Made by a program: the position numbers and the translations under genes
From: G963676095 sp963676095
GTDB lineage: Bacteria > Bacteroidota > Bacteroidia > Bacteroidales > Prolixibacteraceae
Length of the DNA: 64,000 nt
Assembly (NCBI GenBank): GCA_963676095.1
Contig: OY781040.1
Span: 3,038,001 to 3,102,000, forward strand
Reading direction: 5' to 3'
Shown here: piece by piece, positions 25,874-33,456 of the stretch
Layout: every line of letters starts with the position of its first letter
Position numbering within the stretch: the stretch's first letter is position 1
The notes under the pieces: generated by a model
What the model saw: the letters and a program-made list of their open reading frames with translations, nothing else
Databases searched by the model: none
Told to the model about the DNA's origin: nothing

Positions 25874-26012
25874 TTTATGCGTTAAAGACAATTTCTTTAT
25901 GCATTAAAGACAACTTGTTTATGCATTAAAGACAACTTGTTTATGCATTAAAGACAACTTGTTTATGCGTTAAAGAAAAAGTGTTTATGCATTAATCGGA
26001 AGTTGTTTATGC
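25874..26012. repeat. 22-bp tandem array (TTTATGCATTAAAGAC type)
   Basis: Six full units of exactly 22 bp starting at 25874, 25896, 25918, 25940, 25962 and 25984, plus a partial seventh. Units 2-4 are identical; the outer units drift. There are no spacers. Confidence 0.9.
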
Positions 26013-26088
26013 TACAACCTGTTCTCTCTCTCGTTCTCTACCGGTGCTTTTCCCAAACACTTCTTCTCTTATACCGGAAGGATAAAAA

Positions 26089-26154
26089 AGTACTGTATCT
26101 TTCCGCGAAATCTTCAGCATCTTTTTACGAAGCGAACAGCATCTTTGACCTTTG
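26089..26154. repeat. 22-bp tandem array, same type as 936-1089
   Basis: Three 22-bp units starting at 26089, 26111 and 26133. The first two nearly match the units at 1024 and 1046. Confidence 0.7.
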
Positions 26155-26345
26155 CCGGAAATAGGTTACAGATTTACTTGTTATTCAGAAAAGAGATTGA
26201 CACAATTGTTACCGTAAAAATCCTCCGCGTTTGCCGAACGGGAAAATTATGCCCGTCTGGATGGTAAAAAGCGGGCATCCCCTGCCGCCGCCTTTTTTCA
26301 TGGCTTAACCGTGCCTTAATTACTAATTTGTTTTGCAACAGACTC

Positions 26346-26887
26346 TTAATTTAATTTTTCTATTATTCCTTTAAAAAGTTTCTGTTCCTCGAATTTGATT
26401 AAATCGATTGATGATTTTTCCAGATTCGAATTAATTAACAATATTCCTTCTTTAAATTTTCCTATTATTCCTTCTATTTCTTCCTTTTTCTTTGTTCCCA
26501 TTTCCGAACCTTGTTGCTTGAAATATTCAAGAATTGCTCTGTCACTGTCTTTGATTATGTCTTTTATTTCGTTAAATCTGGAGAAGTTATCGATATTCCT
26601 TTCCCATGTTACCATGTATTTTTTGAAAGAAGATAAAATTTTCAAATTTTGAGAAACAAGATTTTCTAGGTTCTTCTGATAATCAATCTGCTCTTTGTGC
26701 CTAAATTGATTATGATAGAGAATGTCAAATGTTGTTTTTGCTCTTTTTATTTTTTCCTCATGAGCTGATATTTTTTCTATCAAATCAATATTTGATGATT
26801 GTATTTTTATTAGGCTAACTAAAGACTCAATTTTTTCAAAATTTAGGATAGCTAAATTGTCTAATATTTCTATTTTTAAGCTATTTT
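26346..26887 (-). pseudogene. Coiled-coil/membrane protein, C-terminal half, cut by IS21-like element
   Basis: The frame is open from the stop at 26346 back to about 26887 with no proper start. It encodes a helical, Lys/Glu-rich chain (LVSLIKIQSSNIDLIEKISA, then HEEKIKRAKTTFDILYHNQ) with coiled-coil character. The sequence changes abruptly at 26888, where the GC-richer element begins. The likely N-terminal half is at 30946-31323 on the far side of the element, on the same strand and in the right order. Confidence 0.6.
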
Positions 26888-27077
26888 TCCGCGTCGGCCT
26901 GATGTGTTACCATCTGACGGGAAAAAACGGAACCACCCTTTTGTGATCCCCGTCTAATGGGTCATTGGCGGGATTGTTTTTTGTGTATTTGCGATACTGA
27001 TTTTTGATTTCGTTTTGGGATTTCTCACAGAGATGGTTATCATCGGGCCATGTGAGCCAGAGGGAAGCCTCTTGCCT

Positions 27078-27110
27078 GTTTTTAAACGGGTTCGATGCCC
27101 GTTTAAAAAC
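27078..27110 (-). terminator. Hairpin terminator after istB
   Basis: Arms GTTTTTAAACGGG and CCCGTTTAAAAAC (13 bp, perfect) around TTCGATG. It lies about 90 bases past the istB stop, with A/T-rich flanks, and probably ends the four-gene transcript. Confidence 0.65.
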
Positions 27111-27198
27111 AAAAAAGACGCCGGACATGTGACTGCCGGCGCCTGCGGCTGACCATCGGTTTAACGTTTCACCCCGGGTCGCCTCTTGCCAAAGTCGG

Positions 27199-28041
27199 TC
27201 AGATGGTATCTTTTGGTGCTTGTTCATATTTTTGCTGGAGCAGTTCTCCTTCATACTTACGGTAACTTGGTCCCCGTACCTCCACGCGTATGGAGTGATG
27301 AAAAATACGATCCAGGATGGCCGCAGTGGAGATCGGGTCTCCCAGGTAATCGGCCCAGTCGGATTCCTCCACGTTGGTGGTAAATATCAGGGATTTATCC
27401 CTGTTGTAACGTTCATTGATTACTTTAAAGAGCAGGTGGGCTTCTTTGGTGACCTCTAACTCGAGGCGATCATGCCCCATTTCGTCAATGACCAGCAAAT
27501 CCGGGTTCACGTATTTTCTTAACCTGGCCTGCAGGGTCTTTTCATAGACCCCCTGGTTTAAATCGTTTAACATATCCGAACAGGTGGTGTACAGTACCTT
27601 ATAACATTTTCTGCACGCCAGCAGGGCTAAGGCCATCGCCATGTGCGACTTGCCTGTTCCTGTCCCGCCGATAAAAAGGATGGACTCTTTGCGGTGGAAG
27701 AACTCCAGGGTAGCCAGGTCCATGACCAGGCTTTTTTTTAAACGGGGCTGGAACGAAAAGTCAAAATCATCCAGCAGCTTGTAAGGCTTAGGCAGTTTGC
27801 TTTCCTGTATCCGGTATTGGATACTGCGCTCCCGTTTAGCCCCGGCTTCATTTTGGATCACGCGGCGGATAAACCCCGCGTAGCCCATGTCCGATTCCGT
27901 GGCCTGGCTGATCAGGTGATCATACTCCTTCTCCAGGTATTTTAATCCCAAATACCGGCAGTTTTCCAAAAAGGCGGTATCCGCTGCGGCCTGTACTTTG
28001 GCGTTACTCTTCATGGGAAGTGGTTTTGAAGGTAAAATCAA
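27199..28041 (-). CDS. istB: IstB-like AAA+ helper ATPase
   Basis: A 280-residue DnaC/IstB-type ATPase. Walker A is GGTGTGKSHMAMALALLA (about residue 105) and Walker B is DLLVIDEMGHDR, followed by the sensor I segment LIFTTNVEESDW and the C-terminal RIFHHSIRVEVRG. In IS21 elements this protein binds target DNA and stimulates the IstA transposase. It overlaps the istA gene by 38 bp and is the last gene of the operon. It appears intact. Confidence 0.9.
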   Translation of the reverse strand: MILPSKPLPMKSNAKVQAAADTAFLENCRYLGLKYLEKEYDHLISQATESDMGYAGFIRRVIQNEAGAKRERSIQYRIQESKLPKPYKLLDDFDFSFQPRLKKSLVMDLATLEFFHRKESILFIGGTGTGKSHMAMALALLACRKCYKVLYTTCSDMLNDLNQGVYEKTLQARLRKYVNPDLLVIDEMGHDRLELEVTKEAHLLFKVINERYNRDKSLIFTTNVEESDWADYLGDPISTAAILDRIFHHSIRVEVRGPSYRKYEGELLQQKYEQAPKDTI

Positions 28042-29440
28042 TTTCTGTCTGTTTTTGGGCGTTGACCTTTAAAAAGTTTTCCACGGCCTGGGACTCAAAA
28101 ACCCGGTATTTTAACGCGCGGCCCACGGCCCGGAGCAGGTCATCTGCCCGGTAATTGACTTTTAAAGAAAGGATGTGCTGCCAGTGATGCAGGAACGTGA
28201 CGGGTTTATGCTTTTTTATCTCCCTGGTGTAAGCCTGCATCACCTCTCCGAAAGCATCCAGGCGGGCGGCTACCTCTGCCGCGCCAAGACGGTATTTGCA
28301 CACCGGGCCGCTACGTCCGATATACCGGTTCTTCCTCCCTTTTTCCGCCAGGGGATAACTGACCAGCGGGTGACAGGCGGGGCTGTAGATGGTGATCTCT
28401 TTTTCGTTAACCCGTACCGGGCACGTTTCGTACAGGTACCCTTTGGGAACCATGTAATAATACCCCTCCCACCGGATAGCCGATTCGTTATTGACCACCC
28501 GGTATTCGATGGTGGAGGTATCATACTGGGCGGCAGGCAAAGGCTGTAAAAAGGGGAGTTCCTCCCGGTAAAGGTCGATGGGTTTGCGCCCCGTGGTACG
28601 GTGGATACGCTCATCATTATACTGGGTGAGCCAGCTTTGAAGTTGTGCTTTCACATCTTCTTTATCCCGGAACTCCCGTCCGTTCAGAAAGCTCTTCTCC
28701 AGGTACCAGAACGGGCGCTCCACCTTTAAATTTTCCCGGGGTTTGCCAGGGTGAATCGCTAGGGGAATGAACCGGTAATGGGTCGCGAACCCCAAATACG
28801 TTTTGTTAAAGACCGGACCACCTAACTCCCAGCGGTCCACGCAGGCTTTCTGGTTATCGCTTTTGATCTCCCGAGGAACCCCGTCCAGGTAAACAAAGGC
28901 ATTGATTAATGCCCTCAAAAGCGTACCCTGGCTTTTGTCCTCCACCACCTCGATCCACTGGCGCCGGGAGTAATTTAAAATAAAGCTGAAAAAAGTGATC
29001 TTTCCGCTTTCTCCCCCGGTAAAATCAATCACGTAATCGCTCCAGTCATGACAAGCCCTCCCGCCGGGAGCAGTCTCCACGCAAACAATGGGCTCCGCGG
29101 TCTTTTTCCCCCGTGCAAGAGCCAGGTAATTACGCAGGATCGTTCTTCCTCCCTGGTAACCTTTTTCTGTTAAAAGTTCCAGTATCCGCTGGTTGGTAAT
29201 GGGGGGATTCCCAAATTTTTCCAGCAGTTCCCTGATGTAGGGCTTATACGCATCCAGTTTGGAGGGTTTACTCTCCGGGGGCTTCATGTTTTGAACCCCG
29301 CTTTCCCGCTGGTGCGCATTCCGTGCCAAAATGCGCTTTATCCGTCCGCGGGTAATGCCCAGCTCCCGTGACAACCGGCGCACGGCCCAGCCCCGGCTGT
29401 AAAGGCTGACCACGTTATTTTCAAGTGATTCATCTTTCAT
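28004..29440 (-). CDS. istA: IstA-like DDE transposase
   Basis: A 478-residue transposase. An N-terminal HTH (WAVRRLSRELGITRGRIKRI) is followed by a second DNA-binding region and an rve-type catalytic core: DWSDYVIDFTG with the first Asp, EIKSDNQKACVDRW with the second, and ENLKVERPFWYLEKSF with the catalytic Glu. The C-terminal region carries the Mu-type beta-barrel. The order matches IstA, although sequence features are nearer the divergent group found with ParB-like neighbours. It starts within the stop of the ParB-like gene (4-bp overlap). Confidence 0.85.
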   Translation of the reverse strand: MKDESLENNVVSLYSRGWAVRRLSRELGITRGRIKRILARNAHQRESGVQNMKPPESKPSKLDAYKPYIRELLEKFGNPPITNQRILELLTEKGYQGGRTILRNYLALARGKKTAEPIVCVETAPGGRACHDWSDYVIDFTGGESGKITFFSFILNYSRRQWIEVVEDKSQGTLLRALINAFVYLDGVPREIKSDNQKACVDRWELGGPVFNKTYLGFATHYRFIPLAIHPGKPRENLKVERPFWYLEKSFLNGREFRDKEDVKAQLQSWLTQYNDERIHRTTGRKPIDLYREELPFLQPLPAAQYDTSTIEYRVVNNESAIRWEGYYYMVPKGYLYETCPVRVNEKEITIYSPACHPLVSYPLAEKGRKNRYIGRSGPVCKYRLGAAEVAARLDAFGEVMQAYTREIKKHKPVTFLHHWQHILSLKVNYRADDLLRAVGRALKYRVFESQAVENFLKVNAQKQTEIDFTFKTTSHEE

Positions 29441-30315
29441 TTTTCGTAGGATTTTAAGATTGATTGGATGGTTTTTGTCTTCCGAACGATGTCGACGAAC
29501 CCCGGTGAGAGGATCTCACGCTCCAAGGCGGCCAGTTCTTTCAGAGGCGGGTTGGTGCCTTGTCCAATGAAAACATGCTGGTAATGCCCAAGCATACGCG
29601 AGGTTTTTAGTAACCTGTTCCCCTGCAAACTTAAACGGCTGTCATGAATCTCCCCTTCCAGGGTGGCTTTCTCGATCGTTTCCAGGGGATGGCCCAAAAG
29701 CCAGCTTTGTTCTTCCACTGTTTTTGCCTGCAGGTATTTTTTTACCAGCAACCCCGTCTGCCGGCTGGTCAGGTTATGACCGACAATCAACTTTAAAAAC
29801 GCCTCCTGTTTGCCGCGCGGCAAATGAGCCAACTCCCGCGCGTGAGTGGGGGTAATCTTTCCCAGTTTGAGGTGAACCTTTACAGTCTCGTCCAACCGCT
29901 CGATAAAAGACAAACGCCGGCTTACCCACGAGATGCTTTTCCCTACCAGCCGGGCAATCTCTTCCTGACCAAGCAAATGTTCCTTTTTTAAACTGTAAAC
30001 CACCTGCGCCTGCTCAAAATCGGCCAGGCTGGCGCCTTGCCCGTTATAGGTCAGAATCATCACCTTGGCCGTCACATCATCCACCTCTGCCACCCGGGCC
30101 TGCAAACTCTCCCATTCCAATAACCGGGAGGCAAAAAAACGCTTGAAGCCATCAAGTAACTGGAACCTGGCACCAGTCCGGCGGACGATCACCGGGTGAA
30201 GCTGACCCACTGATTCCAGTGAACGCTGCATCGCCTGGACCTGTCCCGGGGTGGTTAGCCGGAAACGGGAGAAACTCTCGTCCAGATTTGCCAGTTTGAT
30301 CGGTTGCTGGTCCAT
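29437..30315 (-). CDS. ParB-like protein of the IS21-like element
   Basis: A 292-residue ParB/Spo0J-type protein. The N-terminal ParB domain shows SLESVGQLHPVIVRRTG and LLDGFKRFFASRLLEW, the latter in place of the usual GERR arginine-rich box. A central KorB/Noc-type HTH follows (LGQEEIARLVGKSISWVSRR), then a helical C-terminal part. There is no ParA gene nearby. Its stop overlaps the istA start by 4 bp, so it is translated with the transposase. It probably binds specific DNA, perhaps the 18-bp repeats just upstream (30375-30560), to control or guide transposition; that role is inferred. Confidence 0.8.
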   Translation of the reverse strand: MDQQPIKLANLDESFSRFRLTTPGQVQAMQRSLESVGQLHPVIVRRTGARFQLLDGFKRFFASRLLEWESLQARVAEVDDVTAKVMILTYNGQGASLADFEQAQVVYSLKKEHLLGQEEIARLVGKSISWVSRRLSFIERLDETVKVHLKLGKITPTHARELAHLPRGKQEAFLKLIVGHNLTSRQTGLLVKKYLQAKTVEEQSWLLGHPLETIEKATLEGEIHDSRLSLQGNRLLKTSRMLGHYQHVFIGQGTNPPLKELAALEREILSPGFVDIVRKTKTIQSILKSYEK

Positions 30316-30346
30316 CTCTTTTTGCTGTTAATTGTCCTGCTAAGTT

Positions 30347-30390
30347 AAAAACCGGACGCATCACGGTCAATGGAGTCCGGTTTTACAATC
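30347..30390. promoter_or_regulatory. Inverted pair of GATTGTAAAACCGGAC-type repeats
   Basis: Between the zinc-finger stop and the ParB-like start. AAAAACCGGACGC (30347-30359) faces GTCCGGTTTTACAATC (30375-30390), forming a dyad in the leader of the ParB-istA-istB genes. The right arm overlaps the stop codon of the zinc-finger gene. A likely operator or element-end binding site. Confidence 0.6.
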
Positions 30391-30901
30391 AGGAACTTAT
30401 ACATGGGAGTATATTCTGAAAACCGCTGCAGGCGCGCAGTTCAACGATAAACGCGTCCGGCTTTACAATCTTTTCCGCCTCTGCGTTTTTATAAGGGAAA
30501 AGAACGTATAACCCTTGTGCTGCAAGACTTCCGGAAGCTAACGCGTCCGGTTTTACAATCTTTGACCCCGACGCATTCCCGGTAAGGGTTTTTCCCCGGG
30601 TGCGTTGTTTCTCCCGGTTCCCCTCCAGGTACTCCGGATGGGTCTGGCGGTAGACGCTCTGGTACTTGTCCCCCGGATAGCGCGAATACCACTGTTCCCT
30701 GTTAGCCAGGCGCCTGGCTTTGTAACGGAAATCAGTCTTGAGCTTTTCCCGTTCCCATTTATTTTTACGGGCCTGCTGACACTCTCTGGAACCACAATAC
30801 CGTTGTTCCCCTTTTAACCGTGGATTCTTTTTAAAACGCCTGTGGCAATGATGGCAGGTAAAGGTCTCTGTTGACATACATCCCTGGGTTTTTGGATGCA
30901 T
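30389..30901 (-). CDS. Zinc-finger protein of the IS21-like element
   Basis: A 170-residue protein. The N-terminus has a zinc-binding pattern (CHHCHRRFKKN..., CGSRECQQARKNKWEREKLK), followed by a basic region (KARRLANREQWYSRYPGDKY) likely to bind DNA, and a C-terminal tail with two KIVKPDA repeats (about residues 114-120 and 143-149). Those repeats are encoded by copies of an 18-bp DNA repeat that also occurs outside the gene. It lies 74 bp upstream of the ParB-like gene on the same strand. Similar zinc-finger genes with KIVKxDA-like repeats occur, as I recall, near ParB/IstA genes in other phyla, but I cannot verify this here. Confidence 0.65.
   Translation of the reverse strand: MHPKTQGCMSTETFTCHHCHRRFKKNPRLKGEQRYCGSRECQQARKNKWEREKLKTDFRYKARRLANREQWYSRYPGDKYQSVYRQTHPEYLEGNREKQRTRGKTLTGNASGSKIVKPDALASGSLAAQGLYVLFPYKNAEAEKIVKPDAFIVELRACSGFQNILPCISS
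30453..30470 (-). repeat. 18-bp repeat, copy 2 (coding)
   Basis: GATTGTAAAGCCGGACGC on the minus strand, encoding IVKPDA in the zinc-finger protein. One base differs from copy 3. Confidence 0.75.
30543..30560 (-). repeat. 18-bp repeat, copy 3 (coding)
   Basis: GATTGTAAAACCGGACGC on the minus strand, also encoding IVKPDA, in the same reading frame as copy 2. Confidence 0.75.
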
Positions 30902-30945
30902 GTACTATCCCCGAACTGATTTGGTTTGGATTTACATGGATGAAA

Positions 30946-31323
30946 CTATGAAAATACGGCTAAAATGATTGGTATCAATTCCTTCCGATCACTGGTATCA
31001 TTCCAAACCGACGCCGAAAAGCTATTCAGCCAATCCTGATTTCCTTGATGTTTTATTACCTCTATTTGGAAGTCAATTTGTTTTTTGTGATTTTCTTGGT
31101 TTTGTCTTAATGTTTTATACAAAACAAATAGAGTTATCATACTGCCTATAACTGAACCAGAATATGCGCTCCAAAACCCTAGCCATGTGTCTGCATCTCC
31201 TATAATTTTAATATTTGGAAAAGAAATTTGTAATACAAAATTCAAAATAATTGGAACAGAAATAATCGATATTAATGCGATTATTCCATAAAACCAATAA
31301 TTTTTATATTCATTACTTCTCAT
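30946..31323 (-). pseudogene. Membrane protein, N-terminal half, cut by IS21-like element
   Basis: Two TM segments (about 10-32, FYGIIALISIISVPIILNFV, and about 47-70, FWSAYSGSVIGSMITLFVLY) followed by KTLRQNQENHKKQIDFQIEV, the start of a cytosolic coiled coil. This head is common in a family of two-TM proteins with long helical tails. The frame ends at 30946, soon after the presumed element boundary. The missing tail is most likely at 26346-26887. The ATG at 31323 is the natural start. Confidence 0.6.
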
Positions 31324-31347
31324 TGAGTTTCTTCGTTAAGTTTGTTG

Positions 31348-31589
31348 CACCGGGTAGCTTACCCCCTCCAAAAACTGTATCCCGAAAATCCGGGACAATC
31401 TATGCTCTCTTTCCCGGCATACAGCTCAAGCACTTTTAAGGCTGTCCCGGCGAAGGGAAACCCGGCTGTTCTTACTGCTTTTATTAGACATAAAAGTAGT
31501 AATTTGTCTGCATTCCTTTGCTAAATCTGCTCTCCATTTTGTTCTTTTACAGAAGTATTCGTCGTATCCGTACTTTCCCATTTAGAGGA
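31348..31589. repeat. Dispersed intergenic repeat R1, long copy 2
   Basis: Matches 6178-6408 along its length and leads into the array at 31590. Ends with CTTTGCTAAATCTGCTCTCC. Confidence 0.65.
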
Positions 31590-31700
31590 GACGCTCTCAC
31601 TAACACGTGTGAGACGCCCTCCCAAACGTTAGTGAGCCCCCATCACAAGCATTAGTGAGGCACTATCACTAACGTTGGTGAAGCGGACTCACATCCCTAT
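31590..31700. repeat. 23-bp dyad array upstream of rpn copy 2
   Basis: Four units every 23 bp (CACTAACACGTGTGAG, AAACGTTAGTGAG, AAGCATTAGTGAG, CACTAACGTTGGTGAA), equivalent to 1104-1210. Confidence 0.75.
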
Positions 31701-31768
31701 ATAATACGGATTGCATCAAAGACCTACCAGAATAATCCATTTATTTTTATCAATAGTGCATTTATATA

Positions 31769-31799
31769 TTTGTTATTAGAATAATAATTTTTACCTTTA
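31769..31799 (+). promoter_or_regulatory. Bacteroidota-type promoter for rpn copy 2
   Basis: TTTG at 31769-31772, a 19-base spacer and TACCTTTA at 31792-31799, as upstream of copy 1. Retention of the spacing in both copies supports it. Confidence 0.65.
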
Positions 31800-31823
31800 C
31801 ATTCAACACAACAATCTATAAAA

Positions 31824-32720
31824 GTGAATACTACCTATATTGACCCGCTGGTCGATTATGCATTCAAAAAGATTTTTGGTTCAGAACCTAACAAGGACCT
31901 GCTGATCGCCCTTCTGAATGAAATCTTCCGGGGCCGTAAGCAGATCACAGACCTGGTGTATAACAAAAATGAATATCCGGGCGATAACGACAGTATTGGC
32001 GGGGCGATCTTCGACCTGACCTGTGTCGGTCCTGACGGGGAAACCTTCCTGATCGAGGTACAGCGCAGTGTGCAGGGAAACCTGAAACAACGCATGCTGT
32101 ATTATGCCAGTAGGTTAATCTCTGACATGGCCCCGAAAGGAAAACGGAAGGTCTGGAACTATGCCGTAACCGAAGTCTATGTGATCGTGTTGATGGACGG
32201 GTTTACCTTTCCCGATAGTAGCAATAACCAGTATTTGCACGATATTTGTTTGTGCAACAGGGAAAACGGCGAAGTTTTTTACGAAGGGCTGGGGTTTATA
32301 TACATCGAATTGCTTAACTTTGTGAAGACTGAATCCGAGCTGGAGAGTGAACTTGACGGGTGGTTATATGTTTTGAAGAACATGTCGAAGATGGACAAGA
32401 TCCCGTTATTTTTGAGAAAACCGATATTTGAGAAGTTGTTTAATATTTCGGAATACAGTAATTTGAGCAAGGAGGAAAAAGAGATGTACGATGTGGAACT
32501 AAAACGGAAATGGGATAAAGCCAATATCCTGGCTTACGCGAAGTCACAGGGCAGGGCTGAAGGACTTGCTGAAGGTGAAGCAAAAGGAGAGGTAAAAAGC
32601 ATGGAAACGGTTATCATAAACGGTTCGAAGAACGGCTTAAGCCTCGAACAAATCCAGGCTGTTACGGGATGGGAGAAAGATAAAATTACCGAAGTATTGA
32701 AACGGAACCACTTGTTGTAG
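31824..32720 (+). CDS. Rpn-type PD-(D/E)XK nuclease/transposase, intact
   Basis: A 298-residue PF12784-type protein with a GTG start. Residues 1-110 hold the nuclease core (YIDPLVDYAFKKIFGSEPNK, then FDLTCVGPDGETFLIEVQ, giving D...E-x-Q). Residues 110-235 are the conserved accessory region, and the C-terminus has a short Glu/Gly/Ala repeat (GRAEGLAEGEAKGEVKS) before METVIINGSKNGLSLEQIQ. Members are recombination-promoting nucleases with a poorly understood role in DNA transfer. The gene sits in a unit of about 1.7 kb with 23-bp arrays on both sides, duplicated as the broken copy at 1340. No partner gene. Confidence 0.85.
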   Translation: MNTTYIDPLVDYAFKKIFGSEPNKDLLIALLNEIFRGRKQITDLVYNKNEYPGDNDSIGGAIFDLTCVGPDGETFLIEVQRSVQGNLKQRMLYYASRLISDMAPKGKRKVWNYAVTEVYVIVLMDGFTFPDSSNNQYLHDICLCNRENGEVFYEGLGFIYIELLNFVKTESELESELDGWLYVLKNMSKMDKIPLFLRKPIFEKLFNISEYSNLSKEEKEMYDVELKRKWDKANILAYAKSQGRAEGLAEGEAKGEVKSMETVIINGSKNGLSLEQIQAVTGWEKDKITEVLKRNHLL

Positions 32721-33090
32721 GCTTTCCTGTTTTCCCCAGCCTGTTTTTTCGGATCAATTGAAAAAGCAGGTGGAGAAAAAGATAAATTTATCGTTGCCTG
32801 TCGGGCAAAATACCCGTTCAATCAGAATTCCGATGTCGTTTCTGATTTTTGCAATCAGGTCTCCGTTTACCGGATCCGGATTCTTTTTAAGCACAAACAA
32901 CCACGTTTTTTTATAATTTCTGTCCTTGAGCCGGACAGGCTCTTCCTTTTCCAGTCGATAAAAAGGAAGCAAAAATCTTGTCAAAACGAACCCTCGTCCG
33001 GGCGTTTTGACGGCCCTCGCACCGCTCTGTTCTGCATTTGCGGTGGAGTCTTGACGGATTACTGTGTAATCCAGTTGCATTTCACGTATA
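32721..33090. other. Conserved non-coding 3' part of rpn unit, copy 2
   Basis: Nearly the same as 2524-2883. Open frames across it are not supported by anything beyond the duplication. Confidence 0.55.
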
Positions 33091-33162
33091 ACACAAATGG
33101 TTTATAAGCGTAACTTTCAAAAATTTATTGTTCAGTAAAACTTCTCCCCCATAATTTTTGTG

Positions 33163-33275
33163 AACGCCACAACAATACGGTTGCGATACCCGCAATAACG
33201 TTATTGCGATACCAACAACAACGTTGTTGTGACACTCAAAATAATGCTGTTGCGTCGCTCACAATAACATTCTAC
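33163..33275. repeat. 23-bp dyad array downstream of rpn copy 2
   Basis: Five units every 23 bp: CAACAATACGGTTGCGA, CAATAACGTTATTGCGA, CAACAACGTTGTTGTGA, AATAATGCTGTTGCG and CAATAACATTCTACTC. The copy behind rpn copy 1 has fewer units. Confidence 0.75.
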
Positions 33276-33282
33276 TCACATG

Positions 33283-33455
33283 GTGATACGAACTAAACCA
33301 AGACCCGGCAAAACAGCTCCCTCATAACTTCAAACTGCAAAACCAGAATACTAGCCCTGCCGTCTCTTAAACCTATCAAAGTTCTCTGAATATTTTAGAG
33401 AAACTTTAATAGTAGGATACTTTTCCTGTAAAAACAAGGCGAAGTTTACCGAATG
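33283..33455. repeat. Dispersed repeat R4, copy 2
   Basis: Matches 6531-6710. It runs right up to the stop codon of the large fusion gene at 33457. Confidence 0.65.
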
Positions 33456-33456
33456 C

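Larger units (their letters stand above)
26888..30950 (-). mobile_element. IS21-like element with zinc-finger and ParB-like genes
   Basis: A GC-rich block of four minus-strand genes (zinc-finger protein, ParB-like protein, IstA, IstB) set inside an AT-rich gene. The ends are inferred from where the flanking host gene stops and starts; no terminal inverted repeat or target duplication was resolved. IS21 elements normally carry only istA and istB. Confidence 0.65.

Noticed and set aside
25874..26012. CRISPR array
   Set aside because: Repeats are head-to-tail with no spacers, and no cas genes are present. The same holds for the arrays at 936, 1104, 31590, 33163 and 42394.
26907..27254. 115-residue open frame after istB
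   Set aside because: It overlaps the istB 3' end on the same strand and spans the terminator hairpin at 27078-27110. It is more likely non-coding.
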